From the NCBI GenBank assembly GCA_947503835.1, contig CANNFM010000002.1, positions 485,048 to 549,047 of the forward strand: a DNA stretch of 64,000 nt, written 5' to 3'. This DNA comes from an uncultured Aquimarina sp. (lineage in GTDB: Bacteria; Bacteroidota; Bacteroidia; Flavobacteriales; Flavobacteriaceae). This document shows, piece after piece, positions 44,657 to 52,759 of the stretch. The notes beneath the pieces are model-generated. The model was not told where the DNA came from. It ran no database searches and saw only the letters and a program-made list of their open reading frames with translations. How positions within the stretch are numbered: the first letter of the stretch is position 1; each line of letters opens with the position of its first letter. The translations under genes and the position numbers were made by a program.

Positions 44657-44782
44657 AACAAAAAAAACCTCGGAAATCCGAGGTTTAAAAGTTTAGGGAT
44701 AAGCATAATTCGAGGTATCAAATTGCTTGGGGGCAAAAAAAGTTTAAAAACAATTCCAATTTTTCTCTTACTTTTTTAATAC
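44657..44782 (-). ncRNA. Putative small RNA, copy 1
   Basis: Minus-strand unit of about 125 nt. TACTTTTG (44787-44794) is an exact TAnnTTTG promoter element, and transcription would start near 44782. The body has GTAAGAGAAAA, GGAATTGTTT, a T-run then TTTTTTTGCCCCC, TGAT, GAATTATG and AAACTTTTAAACC. It ends in the intrinsic terminator AAACCTCGG-loop-CCGAGGTTT (44665-44686) with a T-run. The same parts occur in the same order in copy 2. Confidence 0.55.
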
Positions 44783-44919
44783 ACTTCAAAAGTAGGGCAC
44801 CTAACCCTTAACTTCGTAAAAATGAGCTTATAAAAACATAGTTTTATCGACAAAAGGTAAATATAACTGATAAAAGGTGTTTTATCATGTCCCTCGGCCA
44901 ATAAAAATCACTTAATGAA

Positions 44920-45074
44920 ATACAAAAAACCCCGGATATCCGGGGTTTTAAAGTTTTGGGGTAACTTAATTCTGGGGGATCATTTCTGTCATGGGACAAA
45001 AAAAATCAAAAAACAATCAATCAATCAAACAAACAATTCTAATTTTTCTTTTTCTCTTACTTCTCTTTTTCCAC
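44920..45074 (-). ncRNA. Putative small RNA, copy 2
   Basis: Minus-strand unit of about 150 nt. TATTTTTG (45079-45086) is an exact TAnnTTTG element. The body holds GTAAGAGAAAAA, AGAATTGTTT, a gattgattgatt repeat, TTTTTTTTGTCCC, TGAT, GAATTAAG and AAACTTTAAAACC. It ends in the perfect terminator AAAACCCCGG-ATAT-CCGGGGTTTT (44926-44949). Order and sequence match copy 1 in the conserved blocks; the spacer with gattgatt differs. An 8-codon ORF (ATGACAGAA to TAA) lies within it and has no counterpart in copy 1, so I favour RNA over peptide. Confidence 0.55.
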
Positions 45075-45289
45075 ACCTCAAAAATAGTATAGAGCGGTAT
45101 TTTTGTTGTAAAATCATTAATCAATAAAATTTATTTATTCGGTGAAATACCAATAAAATCGATAAAGTGAAATTTTGAATATATTCCAAGTTAATAAAGA
45201 CCCTCAAGACCTAATTAAACTCAGTCTATACGTTGCATAGATTTTATTAATATCGTAACATTACATCCATAAAATTTCGAATATACTAA

Positions 45290-46774
45290 ATGGAAAGTAA
45301 CAACATCACTCCTACCGATCCCCAAAACGAAGAAATTATTGAAAATAAAGAATTAAACATTTGGGAAGCACTTCTACCTGTATTGATTCTGGTAGGAATG
45401 TTATTTTATAATGTTTCTTTTGCTTTTGGTGATGACGCCTTAAGCGGCAGTAATCAATTTATTTTACTTCTTGGTGCTGCAGTAGCTGCTATTGTTGGGT
45501 TTTATAATAAAGTTTCTTACAAACGAATGATGGAAGAAGTGGCTAAGAATGTAAAATCTACAACAGGAGCATTACTCATCTTATTAATGGTAGGGTCTTT
45601 AGCAGGTACCTGGCTCATTAGTGGTATTATTCCAACTATGATTTATTATGGATTGCAAATTTTAAACCCTACCATATTTTTGGCAGCTTGTGTTATTATT
45701 TGTGCCATTATCTCAATTGCTACTGGTAGTTCATGGACCACCTCGGCGACCGTAGGGATAGCTTTAATTGGTATTGGCGATACCCTAGGAATATCATTAG
45801 GTATGACTGCTGGTGCAGTAATTTCTGGTGCTTATTTTGGTGATAAAATGTCTCCGTTATCCGACACCACCAATCTTGCCCCGGCTATGGCTGGTGGAGA
45901 ATTATTTTCTCATATAAAATATATGACCTATACTACTGTGCCAACGATTATTATAACACTAATAATTTTCATTATTATAGGCTTTGCTATTGATACCTCT
46001 GGGACTCCACAAATCACAGAGCAGTTAGAGGCTATTAAAGGAGCTTTTACTATTTCGCCATGGTTGTTTATCGTTCCACTATTAGTTATTGGGTTAATCA
46101 TCAAAAAAACTCCTCCCTTAATTGCGCTTTTAGCAGGAACTATGTTAGGAGCCATTGCGGCTATTATTGCGCAACCGGATATTGTTATGGCAATAGCAGG
46201 AAGCACCGAGCTTACATTTAACTCTGCTTACATTGGGGTAATGAAAGCAATAACGGTAGATACTGCTGTAGAAACCAGTAATGCAGAACTCAATGATCTA
46301 TTTTCTGCAGGTGGGATGTCTGGTATGCTTGGTACTATATGGTTAATTGTGTGTGCTATGGTCTTTGGTGGTGTGATGGATGCTATTGGAGCACTTTCTA
46401 AAATAAGTAAATCACTATTAAATTTATTTGATACTGTATTTGGCCTTTTTGCCAGTACAGTAATTAGTTGTTTGGCCTTAAATGTTACTGCTTCTGACCA
46501 ATATCTGGCCATTGTTGTGCCGGGTAGAATGTATGCTAAAGCATTTAAAGATAAAGGGCTTGCTCCAGAAAACTTAAGTCGAACTCTAGAAGATTCGGGA
46601 ACCGTAACTTCTGTACTTGTTCCCTGGAATACATGCGGTGCATACCAAAGTGGGGTATTAGGTGTACCGGTTGCAGATTATTTCTTTTTTGCCATATTTA
46701 ACTGGCTTAGCCCTTTTATGACTTTAATTTTTGCTGCTTTTAGAATTAAAATTAAGCAATTAGCGAAAAGTTAA
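45290..46774 (+). CDS. nhaC: Na+/H+ antiporter, NhaC family
   Basis: The 494-residue inner-membrane protein has about 12 hydrophobic segments. Family features are an N-terminal WEALLPVLILVGMLFYNVSFAFGD, a helix with ATGSSWTTSATVGIALIGIG, the ion-translocation motif AYFGDKMSPLSDTTNLAPA, and a later DSGTVTSVLVPWNTCGAYQSGVLGV. NhaC exchanges sodium for protons, useful in a marine bacterium. It stands alone, 200 bp from the second small-RNA-like unit, and is followed convergently by the thioesterase gene. Confidence 0.95.
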   Translation: MESNNITPTDPQNEEIIENKELNIWEALLPVLILVGMLFYNVSFAFGDDALSGSNQFILLLGAAVAAIVGFYNKVSYKRMMEEVAKNVKSTTGALLILLMVGSLAGTWLISGIIPTMIYYGLQILNPTIFLAACVIICAIISIATGSSWTTSATVGIALIGIGDTLGISLGMTAGAVISGAYFGDKMSPLSDTTNLAPAMAGGELFSHIKYMTYTTVPTIIITLIIFIIIGFAIDTSGTPQITEQLEAIKGAFTISPWLFIVPLLVIGLIIKKTPPLIALLAGTMLGAIAAIIAQPDIVMAIAGSTELTFNSAYIGVMKAITVDTAVETSNAELNDLFSAGGMSGMLGTIWLIVCAMVFGGVMDAIGALSKISKSLLNLFDTVFGLFASTVISCLALNVTASDQYLAIVVPGRMYAKAFKDKGLAPENLSRTLEDSGTVTSVLVPWNTCGAYQSGVLGVPVADYFFFAIFNWLSPFMTLIFAAFRIKIKQLAKS

Positions 46775-46846
46775 TATGTATTAAGAACAAAAAAAGAAAC
46801 TGCCTGAAAAGTAATACATAATTGTCGGTTAGTTTCTATACTCATA

Positions 46847-47242
46847 TTAGTCCTTATCTACAATCGGGATTGGCTTTTTATCATTGCCAATGGCTACAAA
46901 CTTAAATGATCCTTTAACGGCCATTTCACGATCATAACTATACATATCCTCTTTATATATTTCAACATTAACTACGCAACTTGTTCTTCCAACTTCAGAA
47001 ACTTTGGCTACTAATTCGATAATAGTTCCTTCTGGGATTGGTTTTTTAAAATCAACTTTATCAGAAGATATAGTAACTACCTTCTTTCTACTAAAACGAG
47101 TAGCACATATAAACGAAACTTCGTCCATTAATTGTAAGGCTGTTCCCCCGAAAAGAGTCTCATAATGATTAGTAGTATTAGGAAACACAGCTTTAAAAAT
47201 TCTTGTTTCAGAGGTATTGATTAACTCATCTATAGTATTCAT
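46847..47242 (-). CDS. Acyl-CoA thioesterase (hotdog fold)
   Basis: The 131-residue product is a single hotdog domain: VFPNTTNHYETLFGGTALQLMDEVSFICATRFSRKKVVTISSDKVDFKKPI, a close match to the YciA/BFIT cytoplasmic thioesterases with the central GG and the active-site aspartate region DEVSF. It hydrolyses acyl-CoAs in the cytoplasm; chain-length preference cannot be told. It is divergent from the nitroreductase gene, with 88 bp between. Confidence 0.92.
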   Translation of the reverse strand: MNTIDELINTSETRIFKAVFPNTTNHYETLFGGTALQLMDEVSFICATRFSRKKVVTISSDKVDFKKPIPEGTIIELVAKVSEVGRTSCVVNVEIYKEDMYSYDREMAVKGSFKFVAIGNDKKPIPIVDKD

Positions 47243-47330
47243 ATAATATGTATATAATTTTTTCTTATTATTCAGATGTTAAAGATAAATCTTATCGTAG
47301 TATCTTTACCGCGCATTTAAAAAAAATCGA

Positions 47331-47960
47331 ATGAATATTTTAGAAAGTTTACGATGGCGTTATGCTACCAAAAAATTTGACGATACAAGGATACTTCCGC
47401 AGGAAAAAATAAATATACTAACTGAAGCATTTAATCTTACAGCTACTTCTTACGGTCTACAACCATTAAAACTTGTTGTAATCAAAGATAAAATACTTCA
47501 AAAACAGCTTACCGAGCATTCCTGGAATCAACAACAAGTAGCCGATGCCTCTCATGTATTAGTTTTTTGTATTGAAAAAGCTGTAGGAGAAGAATATATT
47601 ACCCAATATTTCGATAATGTAAAAACAACTAGAAATACACCTGATGAAGTACTAAAACCTTTTAAAGATCAATTGGTTGATTCTTTTAAAAATAAACCCG
47701 AAGAAGAAATACATATCTGGGCTGCCAAACAAGCTTATTTAGCCATGGGAAATCTTCTTACCGTATGTGCACTAGAAGAAATAGATGCATGTCCTATGGA
47801 AGGGTTTATTCCTGAAAAATATAATGAACTACTTAATCTTACTGATCTAAACCTTACCTCTGTGCTAGTATTGCCTGTCGGATACCGAGCAGAAGACGAT
47901 ATGTTTTCAGATTTTAAAAAAGTAAGAAGATCTATAAAAGACACTGTAATTACTATATAA
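47331..47960 (+). CDS. NAD(P)H-dependent nitroreductase family oxidoreductase (NfsB-like)
   Basis: The 209-residue product has the NfsB-type flavin fold: LRWRYATKKFDDTRILPQEKI (FMN phosphate contact), TATSYGLQPLKLVVIKD, AYLAMGNLLTVCALEEIDACPMEGF and a basic C-terminal SDFKKVRRSIKDTV. It reduces nitroaromatics or quinones with NAD(P)H and FMN. Physiological role unclear. A TATCTTTA near 47300 is one base off the -7 consensus. Confidence 0.92.
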   Translation: MNILESLRWRYATKKFDDTRILPQEKINILTEAFNLTATSYGLQPLKLVVIKDKILQKQLTEHSWNQQQVADASHVLVFCIEKAVGEEYITQYFDNVKTTRNTPDEVLKPFKDQLVDSFKNKPEEEIHIWAAKQAYLAMGNLLTVCALEEIDACPMEGFIPEKYNELLNLTDLNLTSVLVLPVGYRAEDDMFSDFKKVRRSIKDTVITI

Positions 47961-48100
47961 ATATCATTTTTTGCCTCTCTAAATAGTAATCCTAATAATT
48001 TAGAGAAAAATATTCAAAAAAATGTAAAATATCAACAAGAAAATCAAAACTCTTTTCGGTACTTTTGCCGGAAAGAGTTTTTAATTTTAACACTATAGCT

Positions 48101-49291
48101 ATGCCAGGATTTGAATTATTTGGAGCTGAAGAAAAGAAAGAAGTTCAGGATGTATTGGATAATGGAGTTTTAATGCGATATGGGTTTGATCCTATGCGAA
48201 ATGGTCATCATAAAGCATTAGAGCTAGAAAAAGATCTGGCTAAGCGTATGCAAACCAAGCATGCCCAAGTGGTATCAAGTGGAACAGCAGCTCTAACAGT
48301 AGCCTTAGCTTGTGCCGGTATTGGATCTGGGGATGAAGTAATCATGCCCACATTTACTTTTGTCGCAAGTTTTGAAGCTATACTATCTGTTGGGGCTACT
48401 CCTATTTTATGTGATATTGATGATACATTAACTTTGGATCCTAAAGCTGTTGAGGCTACGATTACCAAAAAAACTAAAGCCATAATGCCTGTTCATATGT
48501 GTGGATCTATGGCAGATCTTAAAGCATTAAAAACTATTTGTGATACACATAATCTTATCTTATTAGAAGATGCATGCCAGGCAATTGGGGGATCATATGA
48601 CGGTAAACCCTTGGGTAGTTATGGTGATCTTGGTTGCTTTTCTTTTGATTATGTAAAAACTGTTACCTGTGGCGAAGGTGGTGGAATCATAACTAATTCT
48701 GAAAAATATGCAGACCGTGCCCATAAGTATCAAGATCATGGTCATGATCATATTGGTAATGATCGAGGGGCCGAAACTCATCCTTTTTTAGGCTATAATT
48801 ACAGGTTATCAGAACTTAATGCTGCCGTAGGTATAGCTCAATTAAGAAAACTAGACGATACTATTGCTATTCAGGAAAAAAACTATACAATATTACGTAA
48901 AGCTTTATCATCAATCCCAGAAGTTACTTTTAGAAGAGTACCGGAAACCGGAGTAGAAAGCTATGCTTTTCTAAGTATATTTTTACCCACCGAAGATACC
49001 GCAAGAAAGGCACATAAAGCTTTGGGAGTACATGGTGTTGATGCATGTTTTTATTGGTTTGACAACAATTGGCATTACTATAAAAAATGGGAGCACCTAT
49101 TAGAACCAAAATCATTAAACAAGCTATCTGAAGAAACACAAGCCGGATTACAAAAAAACAACAGATCTTTTGATGCCAGTGATGTATGGATGGGCAGAAC
49201 CATCTCTTGTTTAATAAAACTAAACTGGACTGAAGCTGAGGTAACCGAGAGAGCTTCAAAAATGGTTGATGCTATTAAAAGTGTAGTATAA
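48101..49291 (+). CDS. DegT/DnrJ/EryC1/StrS family aminotransferase
   Basis: The 396-residue product starts at ATG 48101 (MPGFELFGAEEKKEVQDVL); the longer frame begins at a TTG inside the upstream leader and is rejected. It is a PLP-dependent sugar aminotransferase fold: SSGTAALTVALACAGIGSGDEVIMPTFTF, LILLEDACQAIGGSYDG with the PLP-contacting aspartate, and CFSFDYVKTVTCGEGGGI with the Schiff-base lysine, then GYNYRLSELNAAVG. Family members aminate nucleotide-linked keto sugars for O-antigen or exopolysaccharide. No other sugar-nucleotide genes are adjacent, so the substrate is open. Confidence 0.93.
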   Translation: MPGFELFGAEEKKEVQDVLDNGVLMRYGFDPMRNGHHKALELEKDLAKRMQTKHAQVVSSGTAALTVALACAGIGSGDEVIMPTFTFVASFEAILSVGATPILCDIDDTLTLDPKAVEATITKKTKAIMPVHMCGSMADLKALKTICDTHNLILLEDACQAIGGSYDGKPLGSYGDLGCFSFDYVKTVTCGEGGGIITNSEKYADRAHKYQDHGHDHIGNDRGAETHPFLGYNYRLSELNAAVGIAQLRKLDDTIAIQEKNYTILRKALSSIPEVTFRRVPETGVESYAFLSIFLPTEDTARKAHKALGVHGVDACFYWFDNNWHYYKKWEHLLEPKSLNKLSEETQAGLQKNNRSFDASDVWMGRTISCLIKLNWTEAEVTERASKMVDAIKSVV

Positions 49292-49304
49292 GAAAGCTAA
49301 ATAG

Positions 49305-50456
49305 TTAATACTCTACATACTCTACAATCTCTAATCCGTATCCAATCATTCCAACTCTTTTTTGTTGCACGGTATTGGATACTAATCGTAGTTTATGAAT
49401 ATTAATATCATGCAAGATCTGTGCGCCTATACCAAAATCTTTAGTATCCATAACAATCTTTGGTGGTTTCACAGGATCTTTCCCGTTTTGGATTTCTTTT
49501 AAAGCTTGTAATCGGCCCAAAAGATTTAGCGATTGGCTTTCTTGATTTATAAAAATTATAGCTCCTTTACCTTCGTTATTAATTCGTTGAAACATTGCAT
49601 CCAATCTCTTATCTGCATTATTCGTTAACGTACCCAGTATATCATTATTAAACAATGTAGAATTTACCCGGGTAAGTACAGGTTCATTATCCTTCCAACT
49701 ACCAAGGGTTAATGCAATATGTATCTGATTATTAGTAGTTTGCTTATAGGCTCTAAGTCTATATTTACCAAAACGTGTAACAATATCAAAATCTTCTTTT
49801 TTCTCAATTAAAGAATCATGTTGCATGCGATACGCTACTAGATCTTCTATAGAAACCAATTTCAAGTCAAATTTCTTTGCAACCTTTACTAGCTCCGGAA
49901 GACGTGCCATAGTACCATCTTCATTCATAATTTCAACGATTACACCGGCAGGTTTTAGCCCGGCTAATCTTGCAAAATCAATAGCTGCTTCTGTATGACC
50001 GGTTCTTCTCAACACCCCTCCTTCTTTGGCTTTAAGTGGAAAAATATGGCCTGGACGTGCTAGTTCATGAGATTTGGTATCCTCTTCTGTTAAGGCCAAA
50101 ACCGTTTTGGCTCTATCACTGGCAGATATACCTGTAGTAACTCCTTTACCTTTGAGATCTACAGAAATAGTAAATGCAGTTTCCATAGGGTCAGTATTGT
50201 TACCGACCATCATATTTAATTTAAGATCCTCGCAGCGATGCTCTGTAAGCGGCGTACAGATAAGACCTCTACCATGTGTTGCCATGAAATTGATCATCTC
50301 GGGAGTAGCTTTTTCTGCGGCAGCCACAAAATCCCCTTCATTTTCGCGATCTTCATCATCAACTACAATAATTACCTTTCCTTGTCGAATATCATCAATC
50401 GCTTCTTGAATGGTATTCAGTTTGATTTTTTTATTGGTCTGGGTAATTTGTGACAT
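49305..50456 (-). CDS. ribB: 3,4-dihydroxy-2-butanone-4-phosphate synthase with degenerate GTP cyclohydrolase II half
   Basis: The 383-residue product has a complete DHBP synthase half (1-205): VVDDEDRENEGDFVAAAE, ISASDRAKT, LRRTGHTEAAIDFARLAG and the acidic and histidine ligands for magnesium. The second half (210-383) has the RibA fold (RFGKYRLRAYKQ, FGIGAQILHDIN) but no cysteine anywhere. The zinc triplet C-x10-C-x-C and the QQEGRGIGL-type motif are replaced, here by NQESQSLNLLGRL. So it should make the butanone phosphate for riboflavin but not the GTP cyclohydrolase product; another RibA must exist elsewhere. Confidence 0.93.
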   Translation of the reverse strand: MSQITQTNKKIKLNTIQEAIDDIRQGKVIIVVDDEDRENEGDFVAAAEKATPEMINFMATHGRGLICTPLTEHRCEDLKLNMMVGNNTDPMETAFTISVDLKGKGVTTGISASDRAKTVLALTEEDTKSHELARPGHIFPLKAKEGGVLRRTGHTEAAIDFARLAGLKPAGVIVEIMNEDGTMARLPELVKVAKKFDLKLVSIEDLVAYRMQHDSLIEKKEDFDIVTRFGKYRLRAYKQTTNNQIHIALTLGSWKDNEPVLTRVNSTLFNNDILGTLTNNADKRLDAMFQRINNEGKGAIIFINQESQSLNLLGRLQALKEIQNGKDPVKPPKIVMDTKDFGIGAQILHDINIHKLRLVSNTVQQKRVGMIGYGLEIVEYVEY

Positions 50457-50483
50457 CGTATTATATGCTTAAATAGTTATGTG

Positions 50484-50491
50484 CAAAGATA
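50484..50491 (-). promoter_or_regulatory. -7 promoter element TATCTTTG before ribB
   Basis: TATCTTTG on the minus strand matches TAnnTTTG and lies just downstream of the LptF/G stop (50504), about 28 bp before the ribB ATG. Thus ribB has its own promoter in addition to any read-through from the upstream block. Confidence 0.55.
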
Positions 50492-50503
50492 TTTAAAAGA
50501 ACT

Positions 50504-51946
50504 TTATTTTTTAGATTTAGAAGATCGTTTTATAAAGAAATCTCTTATCGGCTGGATGAATGTATCAAAGTTAAAGATCCCTTGATCTGTGGTTGCCCGG
50601 TATGTTAAAAATATACTAAGTGGAAATATAATAAACGTAGCGAGCCATGAGCCGATAAATGGAGGTATCCCACCTTCTTCAGCACTATTCTTTGCAAAAA
50701 TTCCTATAAAATGATAAGTAAGAAATAGTACTACCCCAATCACTATTGGCAATCCCAGTCCTCCTTTTCGAATTATAGCACCTAATGGTGCTCCAACAAA
50801 AAATAATAAAATACAAGATATGCCTAAGGCAAATTTATCATGAAAGGACATTTCATATTTATTTAAACCTCTTTTTCTAACTGTTTGATTTCTGAGCGTA
50901 GTATTTATATTCCTAATGATTCCATCTGCGTTAGAATACGCAAGTTTATATATCTGTAATTTTTGATTGGTATCAAAATGATCCTTGAGATCAATGGTAT
51001 CATTTGTTGCGTTTTGCCGGACTGTGTGTTTTAAATTTTTATTGATATCTTTTAGTCCGTTCCTTCTTTCGATATTATTTGTTACAGATACTATGTCATT
51101 ATTAACCTGAGCAGACAAGGTATCTATTTCTTCTACCAATTCATTAACATTAAGCATATTATAACCTTTACTATATTGTTGAGCATCCATATCAACATTA
51201 TCTAAAGAAGATAAATCTATATTAAGGACATATTGCTTAAAATGAGTTTTGGCAAAGGGAAGTTTCTTTCTTCGTTTAGGTGATTTTTGCTGAATTTCAT
51301 CATAATAATTACCATCATTAAGTACCAGAGTTACCAAATCCGAATTAATACTTCCTTTTAGTTCTCCATCAACTGCCTTAATCACTGTAAAATTGCCAGG
51401 TCTTGCTGCTTTTTTATGTATGATAATATCTTTAAGCAATTCATCATTATCGCCATATTTTTCGGCTACTTTAATATTAATATCTCCTAAATCATTAAAT
51501 TGATTAGGAGTAATAACCATAGCGGGTTTTACCTTAACTATGTTTTTCCTTAGATTAATAAACCGTTTTTCTGACGAAGGGATTACAGTATTAGAAAAAA
51601 GAAATGCACCTATACCTACAAAAAAAATGAAAACAGATAATGTTCTCATAGCTCGCTGAAGTGATATCCCAGAAGACTTCATAGCAGCAAACTCATAATT
51701 CTCTGCAAAATTTCCAAAAATCATGATCGATGTTAACAAGACCGTGAGTGGTAATACCATAGGAATTAGTCTAGGCGTGGCAAAGGTCAAAAATTTTAAA
51801 ATGACAGAAAAATCTAAATCCTTTCCTGCTAATTCTGATATAAACAACCAGATTGTTTGCAATAAAAGAATAAACATAATGATAATAAAGAGTGGAAAAA
51901 ACGTCTTTAAAAATGTAGTTAAAATATATCTATCAAGAATTTTCAC
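50504..51946 (-). CDS. LptF/LptG-family permease (YjgP/YjgQ)
   Basis: The 480-residue inner-membrane protein has six helices: two near the N-terminus (MKILDRYILTTFLKTFFPLFIIIMFILLL), one near 60, one near 105, and two C-terminal (about 370-440), with a large periplasmic beta-jellyroll between. LptF/G bind lipopolysaccharide and, with the LptB ATPase, lift it from the inner membrane towards LptD, encoded at 679. This copy is longer than usual because its jellyroll is extended (residues 240-330), which may be a Bacteroidota trait. It lies 127 bp from LolA upstream on the same strand. Confidence 0.9.
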   Translation of the reverse strand: MKILDRYILTTFLKTFFPLFIIIMFILLLQTIWLFISELAGKDLDFSVILKFLTFATPRLIPMVLPLTVLLTSIMIFGNFAENYEFAAMKSSGISLQRAMRTLSVFIFFVGIGAFLFSNTVIPSSEKRFINLRKNIVKVKPAMVITPNQFNDLGDINIKVAEKYGDNDELLKDIIIHKKAARPGNFTVIKAVDGELKGSINSDLVTLVLNDGNYYDEIQQKSPKRRKKLPFAKTHFKQYVLNIDLSSLDNVDMDAQQYSKGYNMLNVNELVEEIDTLSAQVNNDIVSVTNNIERRNGLKDINKNLKHTVRQNATNDTIDLKDHFDTNQKLQIYKLAYSNADGIIRNINTTLRNQTVRKRGLNKYEMSFHDKFALGISCILLFFVGAPLGAIIRKGGLGLPIVIGVVLFLTYHFIGIFAKNSAEEGGIPPFIGSWLATFIIFPLSIFLTYRATTDQGIFNFDTFIQPIRDFFIKRSSKSKK

Positions 51947-52073
51947 AAGTTCTGTATTTCCGAATTATCCTTATTTGGATAAATACACTAAAAATCAAAG
52001 AACGCGTATAGTTGCACACCCGTTCCTAAAAAATTAAACGCTGCACTTAGTCCTTTTCTGCAAGAAAATCTGA

Positions 52074-52712
52074 CTAGTCCAGACGATTTATATAGTAATT
52101 CTCATATTTTGATTCATCAAACACAAACAATGTTTTTGAAAGCGGTTGATTCGTTTTAAAACTATTTACTGTAAAAGTAACATTAGTTCCATTATTAAGT
52201 TTCTGAACCATTTTGTAAATATGCTTAGTTTGCTTATCAATACCAAGTAATATTTCTTTTAAATCACTTTTAGAATCAATCGGAGTCAATTTGATAAATT
52301 GAATTTTTCTACCATTTAAATCCTGAACGGCATCCATTTTATATGTATATCCTTCTTCATAAAATGTTAGCATTTTAGAAGGTGTTATACTATTATCATC
52401 TTCTTCGTCCTGAGATGAGATATTAATTTCTTCATCTTCAGGAATGATTACATAGATTTTTTTACCATCATACATTCGCTTAGTTCCCATTAAACTAAGA
52501 AGATACTTGTTTCCTTGTAATGTTACATCTCCTCTTGTTTCCTGAGAAACATTTTCTGATGGATTATTAAGAGAATATTTAAAGCTTAGAACAATATTAT
52601 TATAGCTTCTTACTTTTTTAGAAACTTCATCCAAAAGGGTTTTAGCATTTTGGGCTTGTACAGCGGTAGTTACACCTATTATACATATCAGAAGTAATAT
52701 CTTTTTCATCAT
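52074..52712 (-). CDS. lolA: Outer-membrane lipoprotein carrier protein LolA
   Basis: The 212-residue product has a signal peptide (MMKKILLLICIIGVTTAVQAQ) and a LolA/LppX beta-sheet core: LSFKYSLNNPSENVSQETRGDVTLQGNKYLL, ISSQDEEDDNSITPSKMLTFYEEGYTYKMD, and FTVNSFKTNQPLSKTLFVFDESKY. It shuttles lipoproteins from the inner-membrane LolCDE to the outer membrane; the presence of many predicted lipoproteins in this genome fits. FtsK precedes it on the same strand, 47 bp away. Confidence 0.9.
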   Translation of the reverse strand: MMKKILLLICIIGVTTAVQAQNAKTLLDEVSKKVRSYNNIVLSFKYSLNNPSENVSQETRGDVTLQGNKYLLSLMGTKRMYDGKKIYVIIPEDEEINISSQDEEDDNSITPSKMLTFYEEGYTYKMDAVQDLNGRKIQFIKLTPIDSKSDLKEILLGIDKQTKHIYKMVQKLNNGTNVTFTVNSFKTNQPLSKTLFVFDESKYENYYINRLD

Positions 52713-52759
52713 TATATATACACTCTTCGTTAATTATTCAAATTTATATCTAAATACTA

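Larger units (their letters stand above)
44605..45289. other. Gene-free region holding two paralogous small-RNA-like units
   Basis: About 680 bp with no supportable protein gene. Two related minus-strand units, each with a promoter, conserved body and intrinsic terminator, occupy 44657-44794 and 44920-45086. The stretch 45087-45289 leads to the NhaC gene and contains AT-rich DNA with no further structure that I can see. A 70-codon ORF at 44915-45127 lies across the second unit in the opposite sense and is not supported. Confidence 0.6.

Noticed and set aside
44915..45127. 70-codon plus-strand ORF between CPBP and NhaC genes
   Set aside because: It lies antisense to the second small-RNA-like unit, including its terminator stem, and has low-complexity lysine, serine and asparagine content.
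48065..48100. Extended TTG start of the DegT aminotransferase
   Set aside because: The additional 12 codons have no family counterpart; ATG 48101 begins the conserved N-terminus.
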